A DNA stretch of 31,981 nucleotides from CAYWFF01 sp964458085 (lineage in GTDB: Bacteria; Patescibacteriota; Microgenomatia; UBA8517). The translations under genes and the position numbers were made by a program. Positions 1 to 7,858 of the stretch are shown here, one piece after another (the stretch's first letter is position 1; every line of letters begins with the position of its first letter). The DNA lies in the NCBI GenBank assembly GCA_964458085.1, contig CAYWFF010000007.1:1-31981 (forward strand). The letters are read 5' to 3'. Under the pieces are notes generated by a model that did no database searches, had not been told where the DNA came from, and saw only the letters and a program-made list of their open reading frames with translations.

Positions 1-2
1 CA

Positions 3-461
3 ATCTGGATACTGGGAGTATTCATACTTTTTACTTATATGTATCGGAGAGGTTTAAAAAGATCCTGGTTTACTTACTCTAGTGTTGTTTTAGCCGGAGC
101 GTTGTTAGTACTCGTGAATGTGCTTAACTTTGACTATCTAATTTATCACGGCAAAAAAAGTGCGACAGGTAGTGGAATCGACTATCAATACTTAAGTCAG
201 TTATCTGCAGATTCTTTGTCCTACAACGATCAAGTAGATTCATTTAAAAAGTTTTCTCAGCCTAAACAAAACACCATTGAATTTGTAAACACACGACCTT
301 GGTATGTGGAGCAGTTACTTTATAAAATAGATAAGCTTAAAATAAAGTATGAAAAGTTAGACATTAGGAGTTTTAACTTCTATGAATATTTGCAGTATAG
401 GCAAATTAAAGATGTTGATACTGCAACTTTAAGATCAGAACTCCATATCCCCAATCTCTAA
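3..461 (+). CDS. C-terminal part of DUF4173/DUF4153-like membrane protein (5' truncated by window)
   Basis: The reading frame is open from the first complete codon (base 3) to a TAA at 461, so the gene begins upstream of the window; the ATG at 39 is only an internal Met. The visible part has the end of one hydrophobic segment, a second one (SSVVLAGALLVLVNVLNFD), and a soluble tail of about 100 residues. The passage NFDYLIYHGK followed shortly by DYQYLSQLSADSL resembles the conserved tail of DUF4173/DUF4153 multi-pass proteins (N-x-D-x-L-I, then D-x-x-Y-L-x-x-L-S-x-D). The function of that family is not established. The family call rests on this motif alone because the membrane core is missing. 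Confidence 0.6.
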   Translation: MWILGVFILFTYMYRRGLKRSWFTYSSVVLAGALLVLVNVLNFDYLIYHGKKSATGSGIDYQYLSQLSADSLSYNDQVDSFKKFSQPKQNTIEFVNTRPWYVEQLLYKIDKLKIKYEKLDIRSFNFYEYLQYRQIKDVDTATLRSELHIPNL

Positions 462-492
462 ATTTTAGGTAATATTTTAAAATTATTTGTTT

Positions 493-498
493 TACAAT
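493..498 (+). promoter_or_regulatory. -10 box (TACAAT), leaderless-type, for the gene at 504
   Basis: TACAAT lies 5 bases before the ATG at 504. A transcript starting at the usual distance would begin at or next to the start codon. No Shine-Dalgarno sequence is visible. No convincing -35 box. Confidence 0.5.
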
Positions 499-503
499 GA
501 AGT

Positions 504-965
504 ATGAGAAAAGTGGTAATTATCGGTTTTGTGTTTTTGCTGTTTGTAGTTGTGTGGAATATCCTAAAGATTTCAAAAAACCCGCCAGCTAACAACTCAA
601 AAGCGGAACCCACGCAAGAAGAAAAAAGCGTTTTTCAAGAATTTACAGCTGGATTTGAAATCACTACAAACGGAACTAAACGTATATTTACCAGTCCTAT
701 GTATCACAACCTCTCAAACGATGTTTATATAACAGCCAAAGATTCCAGTGTTGTTTATATAAAAAAACCAAATATCGCCTGGCAGGATTTCTTTGACACA
801 CTTCCGATGAAATTAACCAAAGAATGTTTAACAACAGGGACCAAACAAACTTTCTGTACCGACTCAAGCGGAAAATTGCAATTTTTTATAAATGAACAAG
901 AAATTCCCCGAGCCCTAGAAAAAGAAATTAACCCCAATGACTACTTAAAGGTAATTTATCAGTAA
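504..965 (+). CDS. Small membrane-anchored extracytoplasmic protein, unknown function
   Basis: A 153-residue protein with an N-terminal hydrophobic segment (residues about 4-22, VVIIGFVFLLFVVVWNIL) followed by a polar linker rich in N, K, P and E and a C-terminal domain of about 100 residues, predicted outside the membrane. Two cysteines near residues 108 and 118 (ECLTTGTKQTFC) could form a disulphide. There is no lipobox at the end of the hydrophobic segment, so an uncleaved anchor is more likely than a lipoprotein. I recognise no family. The start is supported by a -10 hexamer 5 bases upstream. Confidence 0.6.
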   Translation: MRKVVIIGFVFLLFVVVWNILKISKNPPANNSKAEPTQEEKSVFQEFTAGFEITTNGTKRIFTSPMYHNLSNDVYITAKDSSVVYIKKPNIAWQDFFDTLPMKLTKECLTTGTKQTFCTDSSGKLQFFINEQEIPRALEKEINPNDYLKVIYQ

Positions 966-984
966 ACTAAAGCCGGGTAATATG

Positions 985-1000
985 GTGAAGTTCACTTCAC
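985..1000. repeat. Perfect inverted repeat, 6-bp arms, 4-base loop
   Basis: GTGAAG-ttca-CTTCAC lies 37 bases before the winged-helix/Nudix gene. It is not followed by a T-run, so it does not look like a terminator. It could be an operator for the winged-helix protein itself, or chance; nothing else in the window repeats it. Confidence 0.35.
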
Positions 1001-1036
1001 TAGACATAAACCAAAGTTGGGACAATAATTGCCGTA

Positions 1037-1729
1037 ATGGAAATCGCAATCCACCAGTATCAAATATCAATATTAAGGGAACTGTTGTTTAAGCCCCACG
1101 CACGCTTCCGGGATTTGAAAACAGTTGACATAGAAAACGATCACTTCGCGTTTCATCTGAAACATTTGATTGAATTAGGTCTTGTGACTAAATCCGGCAA
1201 TTTGTACCGTTTAACCGACAACGGCAAAGAATTTGCAAACCGTATTGACACCGATGAGCTAAAAATAGAAAGGCAGGCAAAGCTGGCAATTGCCATTCAC
1301 GCAGTAAGGAAAATGAAAGGAAAAAAAGAATACCTGATTCATCAAAGGCTGAGGGAGCCGTTTTACGGCTGGTACGGATCCCACAGCGGCAAGATCCGAT
1401 GGGGAGAAAATCCGCTTGATTGTGCTAAGCGGGAATTTAAGGAAGAAACAGGTTTGACCGGCACCTTTATCCTGAAAGCAATAGAACACTATCTTCATTT
1501 CCATCAGGACGGTAGGCTCTTGGAAGATAAGTATTTTTGGGTTTATAGAGTCACGAAAGTTAAGGGAAAATTACTTGAAGAAATTCCGGAAGGCAGAAAT
1601 ATCTGGATGGACGAAAAAGCATATCGAAAATTGAAACACACATTCGGCACGTATGAGGAAATGGAAGAAATTACCCTCAGCAAAAACTTACTTTACATTG
1701 ATCGGCTGAAAGAGGTTGATGAATATTAG
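1037..1729 (+). CDS. Winged-helix domain fused to Nudix hydrolase
   Basis: A 230-residue protein. Residues about 1-75 read as a winged helix-turn-helix (helical ISILRELLF, recognition-like HFAFHLKHLIELGLV, then a wing with GNLYRLTDNGKEFA), like MarR/ArsR-type repressors. Residues 85-230 form a Nudix domain with an exact Nudix box at 118-140: G118, E124, R132-E133-F134, E136-E137, G139-L140. Nudix enzymes hydrolyse nucleoside diphosphates linked to another moiety using divalent metal. The fusion resembles the NrtR-style logic in which a Nudix domain senses a nucleotide and a winged helix binds DNA, but here the winged helix comes first, and with all catalytic residues present the protein may also be an active hydrolase. 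The start has no clear ribosome-binding site. Substrate unknown. Confidence 0.8.
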   Translation: MEIAIHQYQISILRELLFKPHARFRDLKTVDIENDHFAFHLKHLIELGLVTKSGNLYRLTDNGKEFANRIDTDELKIERQAKLAIAIHAVRKMKGKKEYLIHQRLREPFYGWYGSHSGKIRWGENPLDCAKREFKEETGLTGTFILKAIEHYLHFHQDGRLLEDKYFWVYRVTKVKGKLLEEIPEGRNIWMDEKAYRKLKHTFGTYEEMEEITLSKNLLYIDRLKEVDEY

Positions 1730-1733
1730 GTAG

Positions 1734-2537
1734 TTACCCCAAAGCCACATCCAAAACCATCATGACAGTAAAACCAAGCATGGCTCCGGCTGTCGCTACT
1801 CTGGTTGAATTTAGTTGTGCTTCCGGTATGATCTCTTCAACCGTCACATATATCATCGCACCTGCCGCAAAGGCCAAAACATATGGCAGTAGTGGTCGCA
1901 TCAGGATAACTCCGAAGGCACCGATCACTGCTGCTACAGGTTCAATCAGGGCTGAGGACTGTCCGAACATAAAACATTTCATACGGCTTAGACCTTGCTT
2001 CCTGAAAGGAACAGAAACTGCAAAGCCTTCCGGAAAGTTTTGAATGCCTATTCCAATAGCCAAAGCTAACGCTCCGGCAACAGTCGCTCCGGGAATCCCG
2101 GCAGCGGCTGCCCCGAATGCCACTCCAATAGCCAGCCCTTCCGGGAAATTATGAAAGGTAATAGCAATAAAAGTCAGGATGCTGGTATGCCAGCCAGTTT
2201 TAAATCCTTCTGTTTTTCTCTGCCCGACATTCAAGTGTGGTAAAACCCGATCTACTGACCATAAAAACACACCCCCTGCTAAAAATCCCACCATGGGTGC
2301 CAGCCATTTAATTCCACCCATTTCATCACTTAATTTAATTGCCGGATCAAGCAAAGACCAAAACGAAGCTGCAATCATTACTCCCGCAGCAAAACCCATC
2401 ATGACATCGAGAAATTTCTGGCTTACCGTGCGAACAATAAAGACTCCGGCTGCTCCAAAAGCAGTTATCCCCCACGATACCAACCCGGCCAGCAAGGCAA
2501 ACACTACCGGGTATTGAAGAACAAGTGTTTCGCTCAT
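1734..2537 (-). CDS. ZIP-family metal (zinc) transporter
   Basis: A 267-residue multi-pass protein of the ZIP family (ZupT/GufA type), which moves Zn2+ or related divalent metals into the cytoplasm. The two metal-site signatures are present: HNFPEG at residues 129-134 and QNFPEG at 166-171; E199 in ALIEP on the following helix is also typical. About eight hydrophobic segments fit the usual fold. The cytoplasmic loop between helices 3 and 4 is short and has only one or two His, unlike the His-rich loop of many ZIPs. It ends 4 bases from the convergent Nudix gene. A TATAGT about 29 bases before the ATG could be its -10 box. Confidence 0.9.
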   Translation of the reverse strand: MSETLVLQYPVVFALLAGLVSWGITAFGAAGVFIVRTVSQKFLDVMMGFAAGVMIAASFWSLLDPAIKLSDEMGGIKWLAPMVGFLAGGVFLWSVDRVLPHLNVGQRKTEGFKTGWHTSILTFIAITFHNFPEGLAIGVAFGAAAAGIPGATVAGALALAIGIGIQNFPEGFAVSVPFRKQGLSRMKCFMFGQSSALIEPVAAVIGAFGVILMRPLLPYVLAFAAGAMIYVTVEEIIPEAQLNSTRVATAGAMLGFTVMMVLDVALG

Positions 2538-2637
2538 ATCCCAGAAACAGCAGTTTCTTAATGTCTACTATAAACTCTCCGAAAAACATGTAAAGAACGA
2601 AAAAAGTTAAACATATCTCTTTTTGGCCGGTTGTTTG

Positions 2638-2646
2638 TGTTAAAAT
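2638..2646 (+). promoter_or_regulatory. Extended -10 (TG-T-TAAAAT), leaderless-type, for the GT39 gene
   Basis: TGTTAAAAT ends exactly 6 bases before the ATG at 2653, so the transcription start should coincide with the A of the ATG. No -35 box and no Shine-Dalgarno. The same nonamer with the same spacing precedes tsaD. Confidence 0.6.
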
Positions 2647-2652
2647 AATTTA

Positions 2653-3975
2653 ATGCCCAATCAGTTCACCGCCAGTCTTTGGGGAGATGAGGGATTCTCT
2701 GCAATTCTCTCCATGAAACCGATACCTGAGATTATCAGAGTAATCATTAGAGACACATCTCCTCCTCTTTATAATATAACTGAGCACTTGGCTTTCCAGA
2801 TGTTTGGAACAAGTGAGGTAGTCATACGGGGACTATCTTTTTTTTATTATCTTTTAACAATACTATTTGTCTTTTTAATAGTTTCCCATATTTGGAGCCG
2901 AAAAACCGCTCTCTTTGCAGCAGTTTTAACATTTTTTAATCCTTTTTTCTTTATCTATGCATTTGAAGGAAGGATGTATTCCATTATGGCGCTCGGTGTT
3001 GCTGCCTCAATGTACTTTTTTATAACAAAGAAATGGTTCTGGTACGCACTAGCAACGGCTTGGGCTTTGTATTCGCATCATTTTGCGATTTTTGCAGTTT
3101 TTGTTCAAGGCTTGTGGTTTTTGAAAGAAGTGATTACAAGGAATACGGTAACTGCAAAGAAAATGTTTAAAGCATTCTTGTTTGTAGGAATACTATATTC
3201 ACCCTGGTTAATCCCATTGTACCGTCAGACACGAATGGTTAGCGGAGGATTTTGGCTGGGCACACCGACATTGGATGACTTGAGAAACCTAACTTATGAA
3301 TATTTAGCTCAAGGCATTAAACACAGCTTAGCAGAACCCGCTCTCTATTTAACCTTTGTGCTACTTATTATCCGCGATTGGACAAAAAGGATTGAAAAGT
3401 CGCTTTTCTTACTTTTGTGGTTTGCCGTGCCAATACTTTTAACCTGGTTTGTCTCGCAACAGTTCCAGTCAATCTTTTTTAACCGTTACCTTCTTTATAC
3501 CATCCCGGCAGGGATGATAATTCTGTCCACCAATAAAAGGGTGCCGGCATCAAACATAGTGCTGGGAGTACTTATCGGAATGTTTATTATTATTGACTTT
3601 AATTACTTTACTCACCCTGTTAAAAGACCATTTAGAGAACTGGCAACTTACGTTAAAGAAACAAAAAAAGAGGAAGACTTTCTTATAAATTGGAATTCGG
3701 GAGCACACCACTTATGGGAAACAAAATATTACGGAATCCCTGCGCCAATTTATATTCCTTCCGGCGGCGAACTGCCGTTTTTTGTAGGCACGGCTCTGAT
3801 GGAAGAAGGCGATATTGTTCAGGAACTACCCGAGAATGAGCGGGTGGGAGTTGTTACCAGTGGAAATCCTGACGAAGTAGAATTACCTCAAAATTATGAA
3901 CAGTCGGATAGAAAAGCATTTGGCGATTTAACATTTACTTGGTACAGAAAGGTTCAGGAAGATGGAGAAGATTAG
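2653..3975 (+). CDS. GT39/PMT-like integral membrane glycosyltransferase (GT-C)
   Basis: A 440-residue multi-pass protein of the dolichyl/polyprenyl-phosphate-sugar mannosyltransferase clan, which transfers sugars from a lipid-phosphate donor outside the membrane. The signature acidic pair is at residues 12-13 (LWGDEGFSA), followed by the D-x-S-P-P-L-Y-N motif, then about eight hydrophobic helices and a soluble C-terminal domain of about 110 residues (ELATYVKETKKEEDFLI onward). Family members normally have one transmembrane helix before the acidic motif; here only nine residues precede it, and an in-frame TAA at 2641 forbids a longer start. The extended -10 box 6 bases before the ATG supports this start. 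It overlaps the next GT39 gene by 14 bases, indicating one operon. Confidence 0.8.
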   Translation: MPNQFTASLWGDEGFSAILSMKPIPEIIRVIIRDTSPPLYNITEHLAFQMFGTSEVVIRGLSFFYYLLTILFVFLIVSHIWSRKTALFAAVLTFFNPFFFIYAFEGRMYSIMALGVAASMYFFITKKWFWYALATAWALYSHHFAIFAVFVQGLWFLKEVITRNTVTAKKMFKAFLFVGILYSPWLIPLYRQTRMVSGGFWLGTPTLDDLRNLTYEYLAQGIKHSLAEPALYLTFVLLIIRDWTKRIEKSLFLLLWFAVPILLTWFVSQQFQSIFFNRYLLYTIPAGMIILSTNKRVPASNIVLGVLIGMFIIIDFNYFTHPVKRPFRELATYVKETKKEEDFLINWNSGAHHLWETKYYGIPAPIYIPSGGELPFFVGTALMEEGDIVQELPENERVGVVTSGNPDEVELPQNYEQSDRKAFGDLTFTWYRKVQEDGED

Positions 3976-5461
3976 TAAATATATCCACGTTCCTTTATGG
4001 CTGTTTTTACTCTTAAGTGTTGTCTTGATACTTCGAGTTCCCACATTTTTTGAACCGTATAACTATGGTGACGAAATGATCTATCTGGCGCTTGGAGAAG
4101 GAGTTCGGCAAGGTAAAGTGCTTTATCTTGATATCCACGACAACAAACCACCGTTACTGTATTACACTGCCGCACTAGCCGGAAATTTGTTTTGGTTTAA
4201 ATCAATTCTACTTCTGTGGCATTTAGGAACTGTAATTGTCTTTTGGAAACTAACCCAAAATTTAGCACCTAAAAAGCTTCGTTTCCAGAAAGTAAGCACT
4301 GCACTTTTTGCGTTATTAACGACACTGCCTTTACTGGAGGGAAATATCGTAAATGCAGAACTATTTATGATAGGTCCCACCATCGGCGCTTTTTTACTTT
4401 TGCTGGAAAAGAAGCATAGTTTGTTGAAAATGTTTTCAGCCGGAATCCTGTTTTCAATAGCTACGCTTTTTAAAGTTCCGGCTTTGTTTGATATACCTGT
4501 TATTTTTGTATTTTTGTTGGTAGCGCAAAAATTTACAAAAGGTTCTGTCGTTGCTTTTTTCAAAACCGCATTTATAGTTTTTGTTGGCTACATTACACCC
4601 ATTGCAGTTACTTTTATCTATTATTACTTCCGAGGCGCATTGCCAGATTATATCGCAGCAGCTTATTTCCAAAATGTGGGCTATCTTTCAAGCTGGCGAC
4701 CAAGCGACCAGGAACGCTCTTTTCTTGAAAAGAATGCACCGCTTTTGCTTCGCGCTGGCATAACTTTTATGGGTACTTTAGTTTTAGTTCTCTCCCGAAA
4801 AAGACTATCAAAAACTTTTCTATTGGCCAGTCTGTGGATGCTTTTTTCGCTTTTTGCCGTTACGCTTTCCGAGCGACCGTATCCTCACTATCTAATACAG
4901 TCAGTTCCCGCGCTATCACTTCTTTTAGGGGTACTGCTTACAAGCAGAACCATGGAACAGCTTCTGGTCATACTTCCGCTTCTTATCTTTTTTTCAGTTC
5001 CTGTATACTACAAATATTGGTATTACAAAACTACTCCATACTATGTTCGCTTTGTAAACCTTTTGACAGGCAACATTTCTCAAGAAACATACCTTAGGTC
5101 GTTTGACGGAAATGCTATCAGAAACTATAAAGTAGCTTCTTATATTCAAACATTAACAGAACGGAAAGAACCTGTGTTTGTTTGGGGTAATAGTTCGACT
5201 ATTTACGCACTTTCCCGAAGGCTTCCGCCATTAAAATTTGTTGCCGACTACCATATCTCTGATTTTGCGAACAGAGGGTATGTCATAAAAGAATTGCAGG
5301 ATAAACCTCCTAAAGTTGTTGTTGTTCTGCCCGATGCTCCTCAATTTGCAGAACTAAATAAAGTTCTGACATCTTCTTACATTTTAGTACAAACTATTGA
5401 AGAAGCTGAAGTTTGGTTTAACATGTCTACACAATTTCATTCCTTCATTGCTCCAAAGTAG
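3962..5461 (+). CDS. GT39/PMT-like integral membrane glycosyltransferase (GT-C), full length
   Basis: A 499-residue multi-pass protein of the same clan as its upstream neighbour but not a close copy. Here the first transmembrane helix is present (residues about 10-26), then NYGDEMIYLALGEGV with the catalytic acidic pair, and DNKPPLLYY, the usual D-x-K-P-P motif of bacterial PMT_2 proteins. About ten hydrophobic segments follow, then a C-terminal soluble domain of about 130 residues. It most likely adds a sugar from a polyprenyl-phosphate carrier to a surface glycan or protein. The start overlaps the previous gene's end by 14 bases. Donor and acceptor cannot be told from sequence. Confidence 0.85.
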   Translation: MEKISKYIHVPLWLFLLLSVVLILRVPTFFEPYNYGDEMIYLALGEGVRQGKVLYLDIHDNKPPLLYYTAALAGNLFWFKSILLLWHLGTVIVFWKLTQNLAPKKLRFQKVSTALFALLTTLPLLEGNIVNAELFMIGPTIGAFLLLLEKKHSLLKMFSAGILFSIATLFKVPALFDIPVIFVFLLVAQKFTKGSVVAFFKTAFIVFVGYITPIAVTFIYYYFRGALPDYIAAAYFQNVGYLSSWRPSDQERSFLEKNAPLLLRAGITFMGTLVLVLSRKRLSKTFLLASLWMLFSLFAVTLSERPYPHYLIQSVPALSLLLGVLLTSRTMEQLLVILPLLIFFSVPVYYKYWYYKTTPYYVRFVNLLTGNISQETYLRSFDGNAIRNYKVASYIQTLTERKEPVFVWGNSSTIYALSRRLPPLKFVADYHISDFANRGYVIKELQDKPPKVVVVLPDAPQFAELNKVLTSSYILVQTIEEAEVWFNMSTQFHSFIAPK

Positions 5462-5470
5462 ACGTTTTAG

Positions 5471-5476
5471 TACAAT
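5471..5476 (+). promoter_or_regulatory. -10 box (TACAAT) close to the start at 5486
   Basis: TACAAT ends 9 bases before the ATG, giving a leader of about 3 bases if used. It falls in the 24-base gap after the second GT39 gene and may add a promoter for the wecA/ubiA part of the block. Confidence 0.4.
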
Positions 5477-5485
5477 TAGCTACGT

Positions 5486-5881
5486 ATGGCAAAACAAAAT
5501 AAGGCCTCTACCGTTCGGGTTAGATTTAATCTCCCCAAAAAGACACCGTCACTTGAGACAATACCAAACAAACGGCTCCTCAGCGTAACTATTTTAATAA
5601 ACCTACTTACTCTGGGTCTGGTAATTCTTATTCGCAGTCATATTCCGCCACAAATCCCATTATTTTACGGTCTTGCGGTGGGAGATGAACAGCTTGCACC
5701 GACCTTGGGAATGCTGCTGCCAAATTTAATTGCGCTAGCCATAGCTGTGTTAAATGCAATGCTCGCATTGTTTATAAAAAATGACTATTTGCAGCACGTA
5801 CTTTTACTTGGAGCGTTTGCAGTATCTTTAATGGCAACCATAACAACAATTAAAATTATTTTTTTAATAGCTAGTTTTTAA
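5486..5881 (+). CDS. Small three-helix membrane protein, unknown function
   Basis: A 131-residue protein: a basic cytoplasmic N-terminus of about 30 residues, then three hydrophobic segments (about 35-50, 75-95 and 105-130). The loop after the first helix, IPPQIPLFYGLAVGDEQLAP, resembles the L-P-x-x-I-P-x-H/F motif in DUF1648-type membrane proteins. I know of similar short proteins in Microgenomates genomes, but no function. It ends 1 base before the wecA-like gene, so the two are cotranscribed and perhaps translationally coupled. Confidence 0.65.
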   Translation: MAKQNKASTVRVRFNLPKKTPSLETIPNKRLLSVTILINLLTLGLVILIRSHIPPQIPLFYGLAVGDEQLAPTLGMLLPNLIALAIAVLNAMLALFIKNDYLQHVLLLGAFAVSLMATITTIKIIFLIASF

Positions 5882-5882
5882 C

Positions 5883-6932
5883 ATGTTACCCAATGTAACC
5901 GCTTTGGCGTTTCTTCCGGGAGTTGTCGCCGGGCTCATAGCTTATATTATTACTCCGTTTGTAATTAAATTCGCTAAAAAAATAAATATCATTGATGATC
6001 CTTCAAAAAACAAGCACCCAAAGGTTATCCACACATACCCGGTACCCCGAGGCGGCGGTTTAGCAATTTATGTCGGAATACTTTTTGCAGCATTAATATT
6101 TATTCCACACGACCTACATCTATACGCCATACTCACCGGCTTAACCCTTTTGGTAGGATTGGGTATTTTAGATGACAAATACAACTTAAATCCCTATCTG
6201 CGAATCGGAGCACAACTCATCGTTGCTGCCATTCCGGTAATGTCAGGAATCGGTATTACTTTCATCAATAACCCGTTTGGAGGGATTATTAATTTAAATT
6301 CATTTGAAATATCAGCAATTTTTGGAATTTTGTGGCTTACCTTTCTGATGAACATTTTAAATATGGGGGCAAAAGGGGTTGATGGCCAACTGCCTGGAGT
6401 TACCGGTATTGCGGCTATAATAATCGCCGCTCTTTCACTGAAGTATTCAGCAGATATTACTCAGTGGCCAACGATAATTCTTGCATCAATTACAGCCGGT
6501 GCCTTCTTGGGGTTTTTACCCTGGAATGCATATCCTCAGAGAATTATGCCATCCTATTCAGGTTCTACAATGGCAGGCTATCTTTTAGGAGTTTTATCAA
6601 TTCTGTCTACGGCAAAAGTCGGTACACTCCTTGTTGTGCTGGGAATACCCATTGTAGATACAGCGTTTACCATTACCCGCCGAATTGTGCAGGGAAAGTC
6701 TCCCGTATGGGGTGATCGAGGACATTTGCACCATAAATTACTCGATTTTGGCTTAAGCAAAACCCAAACTTCACTATTTTACTGGATAACAACAGCGCTT
6801 CTGGGGCTTTTAGCCCTTCAATTGAACAGTTCCGATAAGTTATATACAATTGTAGGAGTTGTATTGGCTGTCGGAGGTTTACTTTTATGGCTACAATTAC
6901 TCTTAGCTCATCGCCAACCCAAAAAATCCTGA
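5883..6932 (+). CDS. WecA/MraY-family phosphoglycosyl transferase
   Basis: A 349-residue multi-pass enzyme of glycosyltransferase family 4 (WecA/TagO/MraY), which transfers a sugar-1-phosphate from a UDP-sugar to undecaprenyl phosphate at the inner membrane face. Visible motifs: HPKVIHTYPVPRGGGLAIY (residues 45-63), the Mg-binding pair D97-D98 in LDDKYNL, KGVDGQ at 164-169, IVDTAF...RR, and the cytoplasmic GDRGHLHHK at about 277-285. The usual D-G-x-D-G motif has lost its first Asp (A-K-G-V-D-G). The N-terminal two thirds match WecA-type enzymes better than MraY. It starts 2 bases after the preceding stop and overlaps the prenyltransferase gene by 46 bases. Likely role: first lipid-linked step for a surface polysaccharide. 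Confidence 0.88.
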   Translation: MLPNVTALAFLPGVVAGLIAYIITPFVIKFAKKINIIDDPSKNKHPKVIHTYPVPRGGGLAIYVGILFAALIFIPHDLHLYAILTGLTLLVGLGILDDKYNLNPYLRIGAQLIVAAIPVMSGIGITFINNPFGGIINLNSFEISAIFGILWLTFLMNILNMGAKGVDGQLPGVTGIAAIIIAALSLKYSADITQWPTIILASITAGAFLGFLPWNAYPQRIMPSYSGSTMAGYLLGVLSILSTAKVGTLLVVLGIPIVDTAFTITRRIVQGKSPVWGDRGHLHHKLLDFGLSKTQTSLFYWITTALLGLLALQLNSSDKLYTIVGVVLAVGGLLLWLQLLLAHRQPKKS

Positions 6933-7858
6933 ATATTCCTTGGGAAATAGTCCGAATTGCCCGTCCTGTGCATTGGGTGAAAAATCTGGCTCTTTTCGCA
7001 GCGCTGGTTTTTAGCGGACATTTATTTGACCGGGAACTCGTAATACGAATTATATATGCAATTATTGCCTTTAGTTTTGCGACTTCAGCAACATACATAA
7101 TAAATGACATTTTAGACGCCAAACAGGACAGGCTGCATCCGATAAAAAAACTAAGACCTATTGCCTCAGGTAAATTACCCGTACCTATAGCACTGCTTAC
7201 GATGACTGTATTTTTATCCGCTGCTCTACTTTTGGCAGCACCTTTTAACACATTGTTTTTTATGTCAATCGCAGGATACGTTTTATTACAAGTACTTTAC
7301 AGTTTAGGTTTAAAGAACATAGCTATTTTGGACATTTTAATCATTGCGGCCGGCTTTATCATCAGAGTATACGCCGGAGCATTTATCATAGACGCTCATT
7401 TGTCGGTTTGGTTTCTGCTTTGTGTAATTTCTGCAGCACTCTTTTTAGCTTCGGGCAAACGTCGTGCTGAACTGGGGGTTATTAAAGACACACTTCAAAC
7501 TACCAGAAAAAGTCTAGCTAAATATTCAGAACCGCTTCTTGATTCATATGTAACCATGTTCGGTAACGCTGCCTGGATGTCTTGGGCTCTATTCACTTTT
7601 TTTGAATCACCTGAAGCTTCTAATACGGTTTGGTTGCTTTTGGCAGAATTGTCCCGCACTACAACGATTAGTAAACTGCTTATGTTGACGATCCCGGTTA
7701 CCATATTCGGGATTATGAGATACGAAGCACTAATCTTTGAAAATCGTAGCGAAGCACCCGAAAAGCTTCTTCTAAACGATATACCGCTCGTTGCGTCGCT
7801 TTTTCTGTGGGTTTCCCTTGTTGTCTGGGTTCTTTACGGCGGAGTAGCTACTATTTAA
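6887..7858 (+). CDS. Decaprenyl-phosphate phosphoribosyltransferase-like UbiA prenyltransferase
   Basis: A 323-residue UbiA-superfamily membrane protein. It matches the DPPR-synthase branch (mycobacterial Rv3806c type), which joins phosphoribosyl pyrophosphate to a polyprenyl phosphate: RPVHWVKNLALFAALVFSG at the start, NDILDAKQDRLHPIKKLRPI at residues 73-92 (first Asp-rich motif plus the branch-specific H-P-x-K-x-x-R-P-I-A-S-G), LDILIIAAGFIIRVYAGA around 150-168, and SGKRRAEL. The product would be polyprenyl-phosphoryl ribose (or arabinose after epimerisation), a donor that GT-C enzymes such as those at 2653-5461 could use. The start lies inside the wecA-like gene (46-base overlap); no later in-frame start leaves the R-P-x-x-W motif intact. 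Confidence 0.85.
   Translation: MATITLSSSPTQKILNIPWEIVRIARPVHWVKNLALFAALVFSGHLFDRELVIRIIYAIIAFSFATSATYIINDILDAKQDRLHPIKKLRPIASGKLPVPIALLTMTVFLSAALLLAAPFNTLFFMSIAGYVLLQVLYSLGLKNIAILDILIIAAGFIIRVYAGAFIIDAHLSVWFLLCVISAALFLASGKRRAELGVIKDTLQTTRKSLAKYSEPLLDSYVTMFGNAAWMSWALFTFFESPEASNTVWLLLAELSRTTTISKLLMLTIPVTIFGIMRYEALIFENRSEAPEKLLLNDIPLVASLFLWVSLVVWVLYGGVATI

Noticed and set aside
2590..2652. Frameshifted first helix for the GT39 gene at 2653
   Set aside because: None of the other frames upstream encodes a convincing hydrophobic helix of 18 or more residues before a stop.
6673..7251. 192-codon minus-strand frame opposite the WecA/UbiA genes
   Set aside because: It lies entirely antisense to two motif-rich membrane enzymes and has no family features or start signals.
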